Positions 34,674 through 42,924 are shown, counted from the stretch's first letter. The stretch: 64,000 nt of DNA from Paraclostridium tenue (GCF_039521565.1 NZ_BAAACP010000002.1:62001-126000); one strand, 5' to 3'. Program-made: numbers and translations. Notes: generated by a model from the sequence alone, not told the origin.

Positions 34674-34976
34674 TTATCCAAAATAAGTTTCATAATTATT
34701 AGGTTTAAATACCTCTAACTCCTCAAGTTCTCTTTCTTCTTTTTCTATATACTTGTTAGCATAATCTAGCACTATACTAGCCATTGTTTTTATACCAACC
34801 CAGTAATTTCTTTCTTCACTTTCAACACTAACTATTGCTTTATTCTCGAAATATTCATCATTTATGTTGTTAACATCCATCTTATTTCTTGCTATTTCTA
34901 TTTTTATATCTTTTTTAGAAATCATTTCTTCTGCTAACTCTTTATTAGACTCTGCAATATTTTTTAAAGTTCTCAT
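34674..34976 (-). CDS. Small phage protein, unknown
   Basis: A 100-aa protein, helical N-terminus (LKNIAESNKELAEEMISK), central strand region (AIVSVESEERNYWVGIKT), Glu-rich C-terminus. AGGTGA precedes the ATG. No family recognised. Confidence 0.6.
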   Translation of the reverse strand: MRTLKNIAESNKELAEEMISKKDIKIEIARNKMDVNNINDEYFENKAIVSVESEERNYWVGIKTMASIVLDYANKYIEKEERELEELEVFKPNNYETYFG

Positions 34977-34986
34977 TATCTTTCAC

Positions 34987-35112
34987 CTACTTTCTTTCTA
35001 ATCTCATTCCTGCAAACTTGCCATCTGCATAAATTAAAACCCAATTTTTCTTTGTGTAAAGCTCTACACAATCTGCTAAAGTTAGTTCATAAAAAGTTTT
35101 ATTCATATTCAA
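34987..35112 (-). CDS. 41-aa phage mini-protein
   Basis: AGGAGG lies 8 nt before a TTG start (ATG at 35106 is the alternative). The peptide contains FYELTLADCVELYTKKNW then VLIYADGKFAGMRLERK, an alpha-beta pattern. It ends 11 nt before the next gene, in line with tight operon packing. Confidence 0.5.
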   Translation of the reverse strand: MNMNKTFYELTLADCVELYTKKNWVLIYADGKFAGMRLERK

Positions 35113-35151
35113 ATTAATCACCTCCTTGTCCAAAATTTCTATATATAGCTA

Positions 35152-35355
35152 CTATTTTTTAGTAGCTAATTTGCCTTCTTTATATAGTCTTGATGCAATT
35201 TTATAATTAACTTTAGCTATTCTATCTAGTATTTCTTGAACTTCCTCATCTGTTTGTCTTCTCCCAAGCACAATTTCTGGAGAGATGATTTCAATGATTG
35301 CATGTTCTGTTTCAGTTCTATAGATTTCTTTGTTATAATCTATTTTTGAATCCAT
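35152..35355 (-). CDS. Small phage protein, unknown
   Basis: A 67-aa protein when started at the ATG at 35353-35355, which has AGAGGTGA upstream. Acidic start followed by IIEIISPEIVLGRRQTDEEV and VNYKIASRLYKEGKLATKK. It resembles short conserved proteins in Clostridium phages; function unknown. Confidence 0.6.
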   Translation of the reverse strand: MDSKIDYNKEIYRTETEHAIIEIISPEIVLGRRQTDEEVQEILDRIAKVNYKIASRLYKEGKLATKK

Positions 35356-35396
35356 AAAGCTCACCTCTTTGTAATATATGAATATATAAAATTGTC

Positions 35397-36140
35397 CTAT
35401 GCAAACACCGCTTGATTATTTAACATGCTTATTTGTTCGTTTAATGCTATCGTTAAACTATAATTCTCTACTATATCAATAGCTTCACTTAAGTATCTTC
35501 TCTTTATAGCTTTATAACTGTTAACATCAAACTCTCTTTTTAATTGTCTATGTATATCACTATATACTTTCGCTCTTACTGACTTATTGTTATATGCTTT
35601 ACTTCCATGACCGCCAAGCACCCTAGTCCCTACTCTCTTAACTGCTTTTGATATTTCCTCACACTCAACTGTAAAAAGTGGTATATCCTCTTTAAATTCT
35701 TTTAAATCTTCTTTTACTTCCTCTATCTTTTGGTCTTGTTCTTCAAGTGCCTTATATTGAAGTTTTAATAATTCCATAGCGCTTAATTTTTTAGATGGCT
35801 GTTTTAATTTATTTTCTAAGGATTCTATATACTGTTGGGTTTTATATCTAACTAATGTACTTTCCTTATTTAACATCTGCATTATTCCTGCCTTGTTTAT
35901 TTTGTAACATGGTCTTTCTTGATTTTGTTTATCTGTATAAGACCCCGACGAAAAATTTCGCTCGGCTTCTATTCCTCGAGTTTTCAATGTTTCCACTTCT
36001 TTTTCTATACTTGCTAAAAAATCGCTATGTCTTTTTTTAACCTCATTACCTTCTTCTTTTCTAAAGTTATTTATTAATTCAACAACTTCTAAGCTTGTCA
36101 TTGTTACTGTTTCAGTTTGAGCTATTGCTAAACTTGTCAT
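35397..36140 (-). CDS. Phage antirepressor, Rha-type N-terminus with ORF6C domain
   Basis: A 247-aa regulatory protein. Residues 10-95 resemble the Rha DNA-binding domain (TMTSLEVVELINNFR, GSYTDKQNQERPCYKINKAG). A coiled coil (about 118-150) links to a C-terminal ORF6C-like domain (VKRVGTRVLGGHGSKAYNNK, VYSDIHRQLKREFDVNSYKAIKR). It is the second gene of the early operon and probably counters the repressor on induction. Confidence 0.85.
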   Translation of the reverse strand: MTSLAIAQTETVTMTSLEVVELINNFRKEEGNEVKKRHSDFLASIEKEVETLKTRGIEAERNFSSGSYTDKQNQERPCYKINKAGIMQMLNKESTLVRYKTQQYIESLENKLKQPSKKLSAMELLKLQYKALEEQDQKIEEVKEDLKEFKEDIPLFTVECEEISKAVKRVGTRVLGGHGSKAYNNKSVRAKVYSDIHRQLKREFDVNSYKAIKRRYLSEAIDIVENYSLTIALNEQISMLNNQAVFA

Positions 36141-36202
36141 TTATTTCATCCCCTTATTTTGAATTTTTGTTTTTACTTTTGGGTAAACTATCCCTAAACC
36201 CT

Positions 36203-36412
36203 TTAACACGTTTCGTGTGATTGGTAATTAAAAAAAATTGAGTCAATATTAACTTCTTTAAAAGTTTGTTTAAATTTTACTAAAAAATTATAACTTGGAT
36301 TCCTTAAACCTAACTCTATTTTGGAATACATACTAGGTGTAATACCTAGCTTATTTGCCATTTCTTTTTGAGTTAAGTTATTTATATTTCTAAAATCTAC
36401 TAAGGTATTCAT
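36203..36412 (-). CDS. Cro-like XRE regulator
   Basis: A 69-aa protein taken from the ATG at 36410-36412, with GGAGGT 8 nt upstream. An XRE helix-turn-helix occupies most of it (FRNINNLTQKEMANKLGITP SMYSKIE region). It is the first gene of the minus-strand early operon, divergent from the CI-like repressor. Its last codons coincide with an ACAC-N5-GTGT operator. Probably the lytic-switch regulator. Confidence 0.85.
   Translation of the reverse strand: MNTLVDFRNINNLTQKEMANKLGITPSMYSKIELGLRNPSYNFLVKFKQTFKEVNIDSIFFNYQSHETC
36206..36218. promoter_or_regulatory. Distal operator copy in the cro-like 3' end
   Basis: ACACGTTTCGTGT matches the operators in the switch region and lies over the stop codon of the Cro-like gene, about 230 bp from the nearest other copy. 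Confidence 0.6.
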
Positions 36413-36437
36413 TTTATCGACCTCCATCGCTTTCATA

Positions 36438-36543
36438 ACACATTTCGTGTGTTTATATTTATATAATAAATCACACGAAATGTGTTGTCAATAGTATTTT
36501 TACACATTTTGTGTTTTTTTATTCATAATAACACTTTTTGTGT
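36438..36543. promoter_or_regulatory. Lysogeny switch operators (four ACAC-N5-GTGT sites)
   Basis: Palindromes at 36438-36450, 36473-36485, 36502-36514 and 36531-36543 share ACAC-N5-GTGT. The last three are centred 29 bp apart. The site at 36473-36485 fills the spacer of the early promoter, so repressor binding would shut off lytic genes. Confidence 0.8.
36463..36491 (-). promoter_or_regulatory. Early lytic promoter
   Basis: On the minus strand TTGACA (36491-36486), 17-bp spacer and TATTAT (36468-36463). It drives the Cro-like gene and early operon and contains an operator in its spacer. Confidence 0.75.
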
Positions 36544-36575
36544 TAAAATTTACATCATAGGATAGAAAAGGAGAG

Positions 36576-36896
36576 TTGTTTATGTTCGCTGAAAGATTGA
36601 AAGAGCTAAGATGTGAGAATGATATGAAACAATCTGATTTAGCTAAAGTTCTAGGTGTCTCAGCTAGTACTATTGGGATGTATGAGCAAGGTAGAAGAAC
36701 TCCTGATTTAGAAGTTTTGAATAAAATAGCTACACATTTTCAAGTTAGTGTAGATTATTTGTTAGGTAGAACTAATATGAAAAAGTTTGAGGATTATCCT
36801 CCAGAAGTTCAAAATTTAACAGAAATGCTTTTAAATGCAGATGAATCTAAAGTTAAAATATTAGAAAAATTATTGAAAGAATTATTAGAGAAGTAA
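36576..36896 (+). CDS. CI-like XRE repressor
   Basis: A 106-aa protein with an XRE domain at residues 5-60 (LKELRCENDMKQSDLAKVLG VSASTIGMYEQGRRTPD) and a short C-terminal helical region likely for dimerisation. It has no peptidase or LexA-type cleavage domain, so induction must use another route, such as the antirepressor or the ImmA-like protease. GGAGAG precedes the ATG. Divergent from the Cro-like gene. Confidence 0.85.
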   Translation: MFMFAERLKELRCENDMKQSDLAKVLGVSASTIGMYEQGRRTPDLEVLNKIATHFQVSVDYLLGRTNMKKFEDYPPEVQNLTEMLLNADESKVKILEKLLKELLEK

Positions 36897-36909
36897 AAAA
36901 AGAACCGCG

Positions 36910-37035
36910 TTATTTTGGTTCTTGGATTACTTCTTTTACTTTTTTATTTAATTTTTCAAAATCTGTAGATGATTTTAGTAATAATTGGTTTAACAAATTA
37001 GCTAACTCAACTTTATTTTTTTTATACTTCTCCAT
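36910..37035 (-). CDS. 41-aa Lys-rich mini-protein
   Basis: The ATG at 37033-37035 follows GAGGG. The peptide is one helix (KKNKVELANLLNQLLLK) with a charged tail. Convergent with the repressor; 13 nt separate their stops. It may be a small regulator or a chance frame. Confidence 0.4.
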   Translation of the reverse strand: MEKYKKNKVELANLLNQLLLKSSTDFEKLNKKVKEVIQEPK

Positions 37036-37359
37036 AATAAACCCTCTTTTCAATGTTGATATATACTAAAAATAGAAATTCTATGTACTATTTGTAATAA
37101 TTACAAGTTATAATTATATATTATCAAACATACGTTCTGTTTTCAATAGAACCGTTTTATTTTATTTTTAACTGTGAATTTCTATAATTCTATTTTACCA
37201 TATATAATATTCATACTATGAATATTACTCGGCTTATATCGATAATAAAATGCATTGTGCAACTGTGTATTAATCAAATATAAGTTCAAGATGTGTTGCT
37301 CTTAAATCTAATTCTGATGGTTTATATTATAATTGTAAAATTGATATCAATAAAAATAG
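37036..37359. other. AT-rich gap, no gene seen
   Basis: No supported gene. Some codon-like sequence near 37300-37385 appears related to the broken gene that follows. Confidence 0.4.
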
Positions 37360-37695
37360 AATAAAGAAAAAGCTTGTATATTAATTGAAAGCTCAGCTCA
37401 TAATTATACAATCTATGGAAATATATTAGATTTATATGATATATCAAATTGTAAATAGAAATATAAAGCGAGATTGGTTTGTTATGACAAATTAATTGGA
37501 TTGAATAGGCTTATTGATGCATGGAAAAACCGTTGTAGATCTAAAGAAGAAATAACTGAGTTTTTAGATATTACTATTTCTTTTTTAGATGAAGCTCTTG
37601 AATGTTATAAGAATAAATATGGTGTATCAGTTAAAATTGATAATTATACTATTTATTTTATTCCTAGCTTTATTATAAGTGAATTTATAGAATAA
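37360..37695 (+). pseudogene. Broken gene of unknown function
   Basis: One frame runs from 37360 to 37695, interrupted by TAG at 37456-37458. Both sides look coding (ILIESSAHNYTIYGNILDLY, then LVCYDKLIGLNRLIDAWKNR and FLDEALECYKNKYGVSVKI). No start codon or ribosome site is present at the 5' end. The part after TAG could begin at TTG 37474 but lacks a ribosome site. Parent family not recognised. Confidence 0.4.
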
Positions 37696-37773
37696 ATAAA
37701 AGCTAAAATATATATTATCCATCATAAATATAATTATAAAAAATATCTTTAATTTGATAAATTTAATTTATGT

Positions 37774-37808
37774 AAAGAGCTATTAAGATTTCTTAATAGC
37801 TCTTTTTT
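37774..37808. terminator. Strong bidirectional terminator
   Basis: AAAGAGCTATTAAGA and TCTTAATAGCTCTTT are perfectly complementary (15 bp, 2-nt loop) with T run to 37808. It ends the DUF3800 gene on the minus strand. Confidence 0.85.
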
Positions 37809-37817
37809 ATAAATATA

Positions 37818-38966
37818 TTATTTTTTTAGTAATTTAAGATGTTCGTACACATTAAAATTTTGATTATATATATTTTCGTATATTGCATAAATATAATTAG
37901 TATAATAATTATTAAAATATGTTTTTTTACGTTGACTTCTAGGATATCCAACTCTAAACATCTGTCCAATACATAATGAAACAGCCCAATTTCGAACTGG
38001 CAAAGTAAACTTAATATTTTGAATAGTAAGTTTATCTATAACTTTAGCATATTGTTCCATTGTCCATTCACTATCTTTTTCCCATTCTTTTTTATTATCA
38101 AATATTTTTATACACTCATTTATACATTTAGCTACAATACTAACTACATTATCAGCCATTTGAATTAATTCTTCTTCTTTACTATCTGTAAAATTCATTT
38201 TAATATTGAAAGGTTTAAGTTCTGAAATAAAAGTTTGATCATATCCATCAATTTTATCGTGGAATATATTTAATTTTTCATTAATCACCCCATAACTTTT
38301 TTTCACTTGTAAAATTAATTCTGCTAAACAATTTAGGTTAATAACATTTATATATTTATTATTTTCATAACTTCCATGTTGTAAAATATTCCTTAGATAT
38401 AATTCATAATCCCCTTCATCTAAAATATATTTTGCACATATAATCAATAAGTTTTCTTCATCTGGAATTCCAGAATACCTATGATTAATAATACTTTTTA
38501 AGAATCGTTCAAATGATTCACTGTTAGGTTTTTCTGCTAATTTGCAGTATTCTACTAATAAGTCTTCAGCTTGAAATACTAAAATATCCGCTAATTGATA
38601 ATATCTAACTGGAAATTCACATTTAATACTATTATCAATAATAGTTAACATCAACAGTGTTGCTATATAAAATTTTTTATCATAAATACAAACTTCAAAA
38701 TGGATATTATCTAGTATATTATCTAAAAAATACTCCAACTCCTTATTATAGTCTCGTGTCATTAAAACACTTCCTTTAATTTCATCTTCTATACCGAAAA
38801 CTTCCTTAAAGTTTTTATATTTTTCTTTTAATTCTTTTTTATCTTTTTCATCTTGGATTTTAATTCCACACAATACAAAGTGACGCTGTTCCTTAAAATT
38901 AAAGTAATCATTTTTTTTAGTAGTTACACATCCAGTATTTCCAGACTCATCTAAATATAATTCCAT
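37818..38966 (-). CDS. DUF3800-family protein (probable RNase H-fold nuclease)
   Basis: A 382-aa protein. The N-terminus MELYLDESGNTGC carries the D6-E7-S8 signature of DUF3800. Later acidic positions fit the family: HDKIDGYDQTFI near residue 240 and QMADNVVSIVAKC near 275. The family is predicted to adopt an RNase H-like fold with a metal-dependent active site and is common in prophages and defence loci. It has its own AAGGGGTGA site, lies alone between switch and ImmA genes, and is bounded by terminators, the setting of a gene expressed in the lysogen. Confidence 0.8.
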   Translation of the reverse strand: MELYLDESGNTGCVTTKKNDYFNFKEQRHFVLCGIKIQDEKDKKELKEKYKNFKEVFGIEDEIKGSVLMTRDYNKELEYFLDNILDNIHFEVCIYDKKFYIATLLMLTIIDNSIKCEFPVRYYQLADILVFQAEDLLVEYCKLAEKPNSESFERFLKSIINHRYSGIPDEENLLIICAKYILDEGDYELYLRNILQHGSYENNKYINVINLNCLAELILQVKKSYGVINEKLNIFHDKIDGYDQTFISELKPFNIKMNFTDSKEEELIQMADNVVSIVAKCINECIKIFDNKKEWEKDSEWTMEQYAKVIDKLTIQNIKFTLPVRNWAVSLCIGQMFRVGYPRSQRKKTYFNNYYTNYIYAIYENIYNQNFNVYEHLKLLKK

Positions 38967-39041
38967 ATTTTCACCCCTTAATATAATTATTTGATTTGGT
39001 TTTAAACATATATCAAAAAATAAATTTTAATATTTCTGTAT

Positions 39042-39086
39042 AATTAAAAAGCCATCTTTTATCATAGACAAAGATAGCTTTTAATT
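39042..39086 (-). terminator. Terminator of the 40-aa gene
   Basis: AATTAAAAGCTATCTTT pairs with AAAGATGGCTTTTTAATT on the minus strand (one G-T pair), with a T-rich end. Confidence 0.7.
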
Positions 39087-39129
39087 GAAATAAAATTAAT
39101 TTGGCTTTAATTTTATTTTTTATTTTACA

Positions 39130-39252
39130 TTAGTTAATTTTGTTTTTTTCTTTACCTGGTCCTATCCATATTCTAAATGCTCTTTTCCCATAATCTTTAG
39201 CATATAAAACAGTACCATCTTTTTTAGTTATTTTACTTCTAAAAATATACAT
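39130..39252 (-). CDS. 40-aa phage mini-protein
   Basis: A strong AAAGGAGC precedes the ATG at 39250-39252. The peptide (RSKITKKDGTVLYAKDYGKR, then AFRIWIGPGKEKNKIN) is basic and beta-like. It is a monocistronic unit with its own terminator, so it is likely real. It resembles short 'yAkdyGkraF.iw' proteins in Clostridia mobile elements; function unknown. Confidence 0.65.
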   Translation of the reverse strand: MYIFRSKITKKDGTVLYAKDYGKRAFRIWIGPGKEKNKIN

Positions 39253-39355
39253 ATTTGCTCCTTTCTGAATAAAAAGTTTGCAAAATGTCCAATATACATA
39301 TATAATTATTGTTAGTTAGTTAAATATTATATGGCCAAATTTATATTGGTTATGC

Positions 39356-39384
39356 AAAGCCTATCGCCAAATAGGCTTTTTTTA
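39356..39384. terminator. Hairpin terminator near the ImmA-like gene end
   Basis: AAAGCCTAT pairs with ATAGGCTTT (7-nt loop), followed by a T run on the plus strand and partly on the minus strand. Confidence 0.65.
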
Positions 39385-39416
39385 TTCTAATTTATTTATA
39401 TTAACAATATTTATTG

Positions 39417-39941
39417 CTAATTCCTAATTTTATTAAGCCTGACATTTGCAGCTGAGCTACTAACTCCAAATCTACTCATTAATGTGAATACATTATCTTT
39501 ATCACTTATTAAATATTCCGGCATTAGTAACTCTGAAGCAAATACATTAGCTTGCCATTCTGAATCTTCATAAGGTTTTAACTTAACAGAACTTCTTGTA
39601 AAAACTATATCTTCTGATGTATGCATCAAATAATGGCCTAGTTCATGAGCAATTGTAAATCTATCCCTTCCATTACCTTTTAATGCATTTTCATATACAT
39701 CTTCTCTTATAAAAATAGTTTTATTTACAGGATCTGTAAGTCCATGATTTTCTCCCATTTCAGCTTTAGACAATACTCCAAAATATAAATCTTTATCTAT
39801 ACTTTGTACTATCGTTTCTATAAACTCAGCTATTGGAAATTTTTCATTATCTCTATACAACTTATCACACACTCTTCTTACTAAATGTGCAATTTCACAT
39901 ATTTCTTTTGTCGATTTTGATTTAACCTTTATGTAATTCAA
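39417..39941 (-). CDS. ImmA/IrrE-family metallopeptidase
   Basis: A 174-aa protein with the zinc-protease motif HELGH (H99, E100, H103, in FTIAHELGHYLMHT) and a downstream Glu in ANVFASELLMP. ImmA proteases cleave their partner XRE repressor to induce mobile elements. The start is a TTG with GGAGG 10 nt upstream. It follows the ImmR-like gene by 20 nt in one operon. Confidence 0.9.
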   Translation of the reverse strand: MNYIKVKSKSTKEICEIAHLVRRVCDKLYRDNEKFPIAEFIETIVQSIDKDLYFGVLSKAEMGENHGLTDPVNKTIFIREDVYENALKGNGRDRFTIAHELGHYLMHTSEDIVFTRSSVKLKPYEDSEWQANVFASELLMPEYLISDKDNVFTLMSRFGVSSSAANVRLNKIRN

Positions 39942-39961
39942 ACAAAATCAGCCTCCATTAA

Positions 39962-40315
39962 TTATAAACAAAGAATATTTTTTATATTACTAACATCTTC
40001 TTCGTCTAAATCTTTTAATTTTCTTGCTAATGCATAAACTAAATCTTTTTTGTTTTCTTCAAGATCTGATGTATCTAATTTTATTATTTTAGAAGAACTA
40101 AATATTGAATCTTCTAATTCTTGTTTTTGAGCCAGGTTTAAATTATATTTATCTGCTAAAATACTTTCCCATTTTTTAGGAATGTTTCTTTTTCCTATCT
40201 CTACTGCAGATAAATATGATACTGTAACATTTAGATTATTAGCCATATCCTTTAATAGTTCCTCATTATCAACTCTTAATTTTCTTGTGAACTTTCCAAA
40301 AGGTGTTAGCTTCAT
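39962..40315 (-). CDS. XRE regulator paired with the ImmA-like protease (ImmR-like)
   Basis: A 117-aa protein from the ATG at 40313-40315, with AAGGGTGA upstream; the frame extends six codons further. The XRE domain is at about 5-60 (KDMANNLNVTVSYLSAVEIG KRNIP). The C-terminal half is charged and helical and may be the protease target. It is a second XRE regulator, separate from the switch pair, close to the integrase; it may control int. Confidence 0.8.
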   Translation of the reverse strand: MKLTPFGKFTRKLRVDNEELLKDMANNLNVTVSYLSAVEIGKRNIPKKWESILADKYNLNLAQKQELEDSIFSSSKIIKLDTSDLEENKKDLVYALARKLKDLDEEDVSNIKNILCL

Positions 40316-40416
40316 CGTCTTCACCCTTCCCATTTTTCGTATAGTTTATTAAGTATCTATTTTTCTTTTTTATTTACTATATTTGTATAATAACCTAAAA
40401 TATGGTATTTGTAAAT

Positions 40417-40469
40417 ATATTTCTGTGTTTTTATTCAACTTTTTTTGTTGAATAAAAACACAGAAATAT
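40417..40469. repeat. Perfect 23-bp inverted repeat with T7 loop
   Basis: Positions 40417-40439 and 40447-40469 are exact reverse complements (core TTCTGTGTTTTTATTCAAC) around seven T. It lies between the ImmR-like start and the integrase, in the shared promoter region. It is not followed by a T run, so a bidirectional operator or RNA hairpin is more likely than a simple terminator. Confidence 0.8.
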
Positions 40470-40650
40470 TAATTTATTATATATAAACCACTCTAACAAA
40501 ACTAAATTCACCTTTGTAAAAACATAATAAAATATAAATTATTTAGATTTTACTTATAAGTACTCAATTTTTTTTATAAGTAATAAATAAATTTATATAT
40601 ATATCTGATAATATATAACTTAAGTATTAATATATAAGGAGAGAATAAAA

Positions 40651-42174
40651 ATGAAAACTTGTATTTACTTAAGAAAATCTCGCTCAGATGAAGAAGCTGA
40701 AAAACAAGGTGAGTTTGAAACTTTAAGTAGACATAGATCTACTCTATTAAAAGTAGCAAAAGAACAAAATTTAAATATAGTTGAAATAAAAGAAGAGTTG
40801 GTAAGTGGTGAAAGTATCGCTTATAGACCTAAGATGTTAGAACTTTTAGAAGAAGTAAAAAATGGATTATATGATGCAGTCTTAGTTATGGATATAGATA
40901 GACTTGGTAGAGGTAATATGCAAGATCAAGGACTTATATTAGAAACTTTTAAAAAGTCTAGGACTAAGATAATAACTCCTAGAAAAACATATGATTTAAC
41001 TAATGAGTTTGATGAAGAGTATTCAGAGTTTGAAGCGTTTATGGCTCGTAAAGAATTAAAACTTATAACCAGACGTATGCAAAGAGGTAGAATAAAATCC
41101 GTTGAAGAAGGTAAATTTATAGCTAGTAAAGCACCGTATGGATATAAATTTGCATTTGATGAAAACGGAAAAAAATCAATGGTTATAGATGAAGAGAAAT
41201 CAAATATAGTTAAAATGATATTTGATTTGTATGTTAATAAGCGATATGGTGGTTTAAGAATAGCTAGCCATTTAAATTCTCTAGGATTAAAAACAGCTAC
41301 AGGCAGAACTTGGTATGATAAAGGTGTAAGAGATATTCTTAAAAATAAAACTTATGCAGGTTATGTTGTATGGAACAAGGTGGAAAGAGGTAAGTTTACA
41401 TCTAGAACTAGAGCTGTAGAGGAGCGTATAGAATCAAAAGGTATTCATGAACCTATAATAGATGAATCAATCTTCTTAGAAGCGCAGAGATTACTTAAAA
41501 CAAATGCAATACCAAGTGCAAAACGTGGTTTATATGTAACTAATCCACTTGCAGGTTTGATGGTATGTTCTAAATGTGGCCATAGAATGGTTGCACAGCA
41601 ATCAACTTATAAAAATAAAGAAATAGTTAAATTTATAAAATGCTTAAATTGTGGTCAAAACAGAGGTATAAGACTAGATATCTTAGAAAGTGAAATCATA
41701 AATCAGCTTAGTAATTGGGTTGCTTCGTATAAATTTTCTATACAGTCTAACAAAGATGAGAATGAAAATTCATCTTTAAAAACATATATTACTCTTTTAA
41801 AGAAACTAGAAGATGAACACAAAACCCTATTAAAGCAAAAAGAAAACCTACACAACTTATTAGAGCAAGGTATTTATGACATTGATACTTACTTAGATAG
41901 ATCTAAAATTCTAACTGAAAAAATAGAAGTAAATAAAGTTAACAGAGAAAATGCAGAAAATGATTTAATTAAAGAAAAAGAGTCTAAAGTTACACTTGTA
42001 GATATAATACCTCAAGTTGAAAAAGTTTTAGATTTATACTACTCTAGCGATAATATGCAAGAAAGAAATGATTTATTAAAAGAAGTTATAAACTATATAG
42101 AATATAGTAGAGAACCTGGGAAACGACTTTCTAAATTTAATATAAAAATTTACCCATATTTAAGACAAGATTAA
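40651..42174 (+). CDS. int: Large serine recombinase (phage integrase)
   Basis: A 507-aa site-specific recombinase. The catalytic Ser is S10 (YLRKSRSD); the resolvase-type core includes VMDIDRLGRG (79-88). A recombinase domain at about 160-265 has the KAPYGYKF start. A zinc ribbon uses C306/C309 and C331/C334. A coiled coil at about 360-435 and a C-terminal tail complete the family layout. Its stop is 34 nt from the attachment core. AAGGAGAG precedes the ATG. No excision factor is recognisable. Confidence 0.95.
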   Translation: MKTCIYLRKSRSDEEAEKQGEFETLSRHRSTLLKVAKEQNLNIVEIKEELVSGESIAYRPKMLELLEEVKNGLYDAVLVMDIDRLGRGNMQDQGLILETFKKSRTKIITPRKTYDLTNEFDEEYSEFEAFMARKELKLITRRMQRGRIKSVEEGKFIASKAPYGYKFAFDENGKKSMVIDEEKSNIVKMIFDLYVNKRYGGLRIASHLNSLGLKTATGRTWYDKGVRDILKNKTYAGYVVWNKVERGKFTSRTRAVEERIESKGIHEPIIDESIFLEAQRLLKTNAIPSAKRGLYVTNPLAGLMVCSKCGHRMVAQQSTYKNKEIVKFIKCLNCGQNRGIRLDILESEIINQLSNWVASYKFSIQSNKDENENSSLKTYITLLKKLEDEHKTLLKQKENLHNLLEQGIYDIDTYLDRSKILTEKIEVNKVNRENAENDLIKEKESKVTLVDIIPQVEKVLDLYYSSDNMQERNDLLKEVINYIEYSREPGKRLSKFNIKIYPYLRQD

Positions 42175-42181
42175 TGTAAAA

Positions 42182-42212
42182 AATAACTGTTATCATGAAA
42201 CTGATAACCAAT
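42182..42212. other. Right attachment junction (attR)
   Basis: The phage arm AATAACTGTTATCAT (42182-42196) is followed by CTGATAAC and the CAAT core (42209-42212), after which host coding resumes in frame. Confidence 0.85.
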
Positions 42213-42700
42213 TTAATGTTTTAAGTGGTGCTTTTGCTGGGGGTGAAGGAGATTATGTTGCATTATTTGAACCTACAGCATTAGAACTTGAAAAACAAGG
42301 TAAGGGAAGTGTTGTAGCTTCTATAGGTGAAGAGTCTGGTATTATACCTTATACTGCTTATTCTGCTCCAGTAGATTATATAAAAGACAATAAAGATTTA
42401 ATACAAAGATTTACAAATGCAGTATATAAAGGTCAACTTTGGATTCAAAATAATTCTTCTAAAGATATAGCTAATGCTATAAAACCATTTTTTACAGACT
42501 TTAATGAAGATGATTTAGTAGCAGTAATTGAAAGATATAAATCTATAGATGCTTGGTCTCATACTCCATTACTTGAAGAAAGTAGTTTAAATCTTTTAAT
42601 GGATGTTATGGAAGAAGCTAAGGAACTTGATAAAAGAGCTCCTTATACTAAGATAGTAAATACTGATTTTGCTAATGAAAGTATCAAATCTTTAAAATAA
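42209..42700 (+). pseudogene. ABC transporter substrate-binding lipoprotein, 3' part
   Basis: Continues the frame of 158-706: CAA TTT AAT GTT TTA, then 163 codons in all to TAA at 42698-42700. It encodes the C-terminal lobe with GDYVALFEPTALELEKQGKG and YTAYSAPVDYIKDNKDLIQ, typical of NMT1-like proteins. It has no start codon or ribosome site of its own, so it is silent while the prophage is present. Confidence 0.9.
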
Positions 42701-42828
42701 ATTATTTTTTAGTAACATATTTAGGATTTAATTAATATAATTTAGTATATACTAATAATATAGTATATATTGGATTCGACCTTACTATAATAATTACTAC
42801 TCCGATTTATTATATGGCGGATACCTTT

Positions 42829-42872
42829 AAAGGAAAAAGATTATCTATTTTAGATAAACTTTTTCCTTTTTT
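42829..42872 (+). terminator. Terminator of the split transporter gene
   Basis: AAAGGAAAAAGATTATCTA pairs with TAGATAAACTTTTTCCTTT (one mismatch) and is followed by T residues. Confidence 0.8.
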
Positions 42873-42924
42873 AATTTATTTTAAGTATAAATTTATTATA
42901 ATATTAAAAAGGGGGGAAATCATT

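Larger units (their letters stand above)
704..42212. mobile_element. Complete-looking ~41.5 kb siphovirus-type prophage with serine integrase
   Basis: All modules of a tailed temperate phage are present in the usual order: lysis, tail, head, packaging, late regulator, replication, recombination, immunity and integrase. The borders share only the 4 bp CAAT (704-707 and 42209-42212). Removing the intervening DNA rebuilds an uninterrupted host reading frame, which fixes the ends. The long tape measure (924 aa), Dit and Tal-like proteins, and the lack of sheath and baseplate-wedge genes indicate a long non-contractile tail. No essential structural gene looks broken, so it may be inducible; that is an inference. 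Confidence 0.95.
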
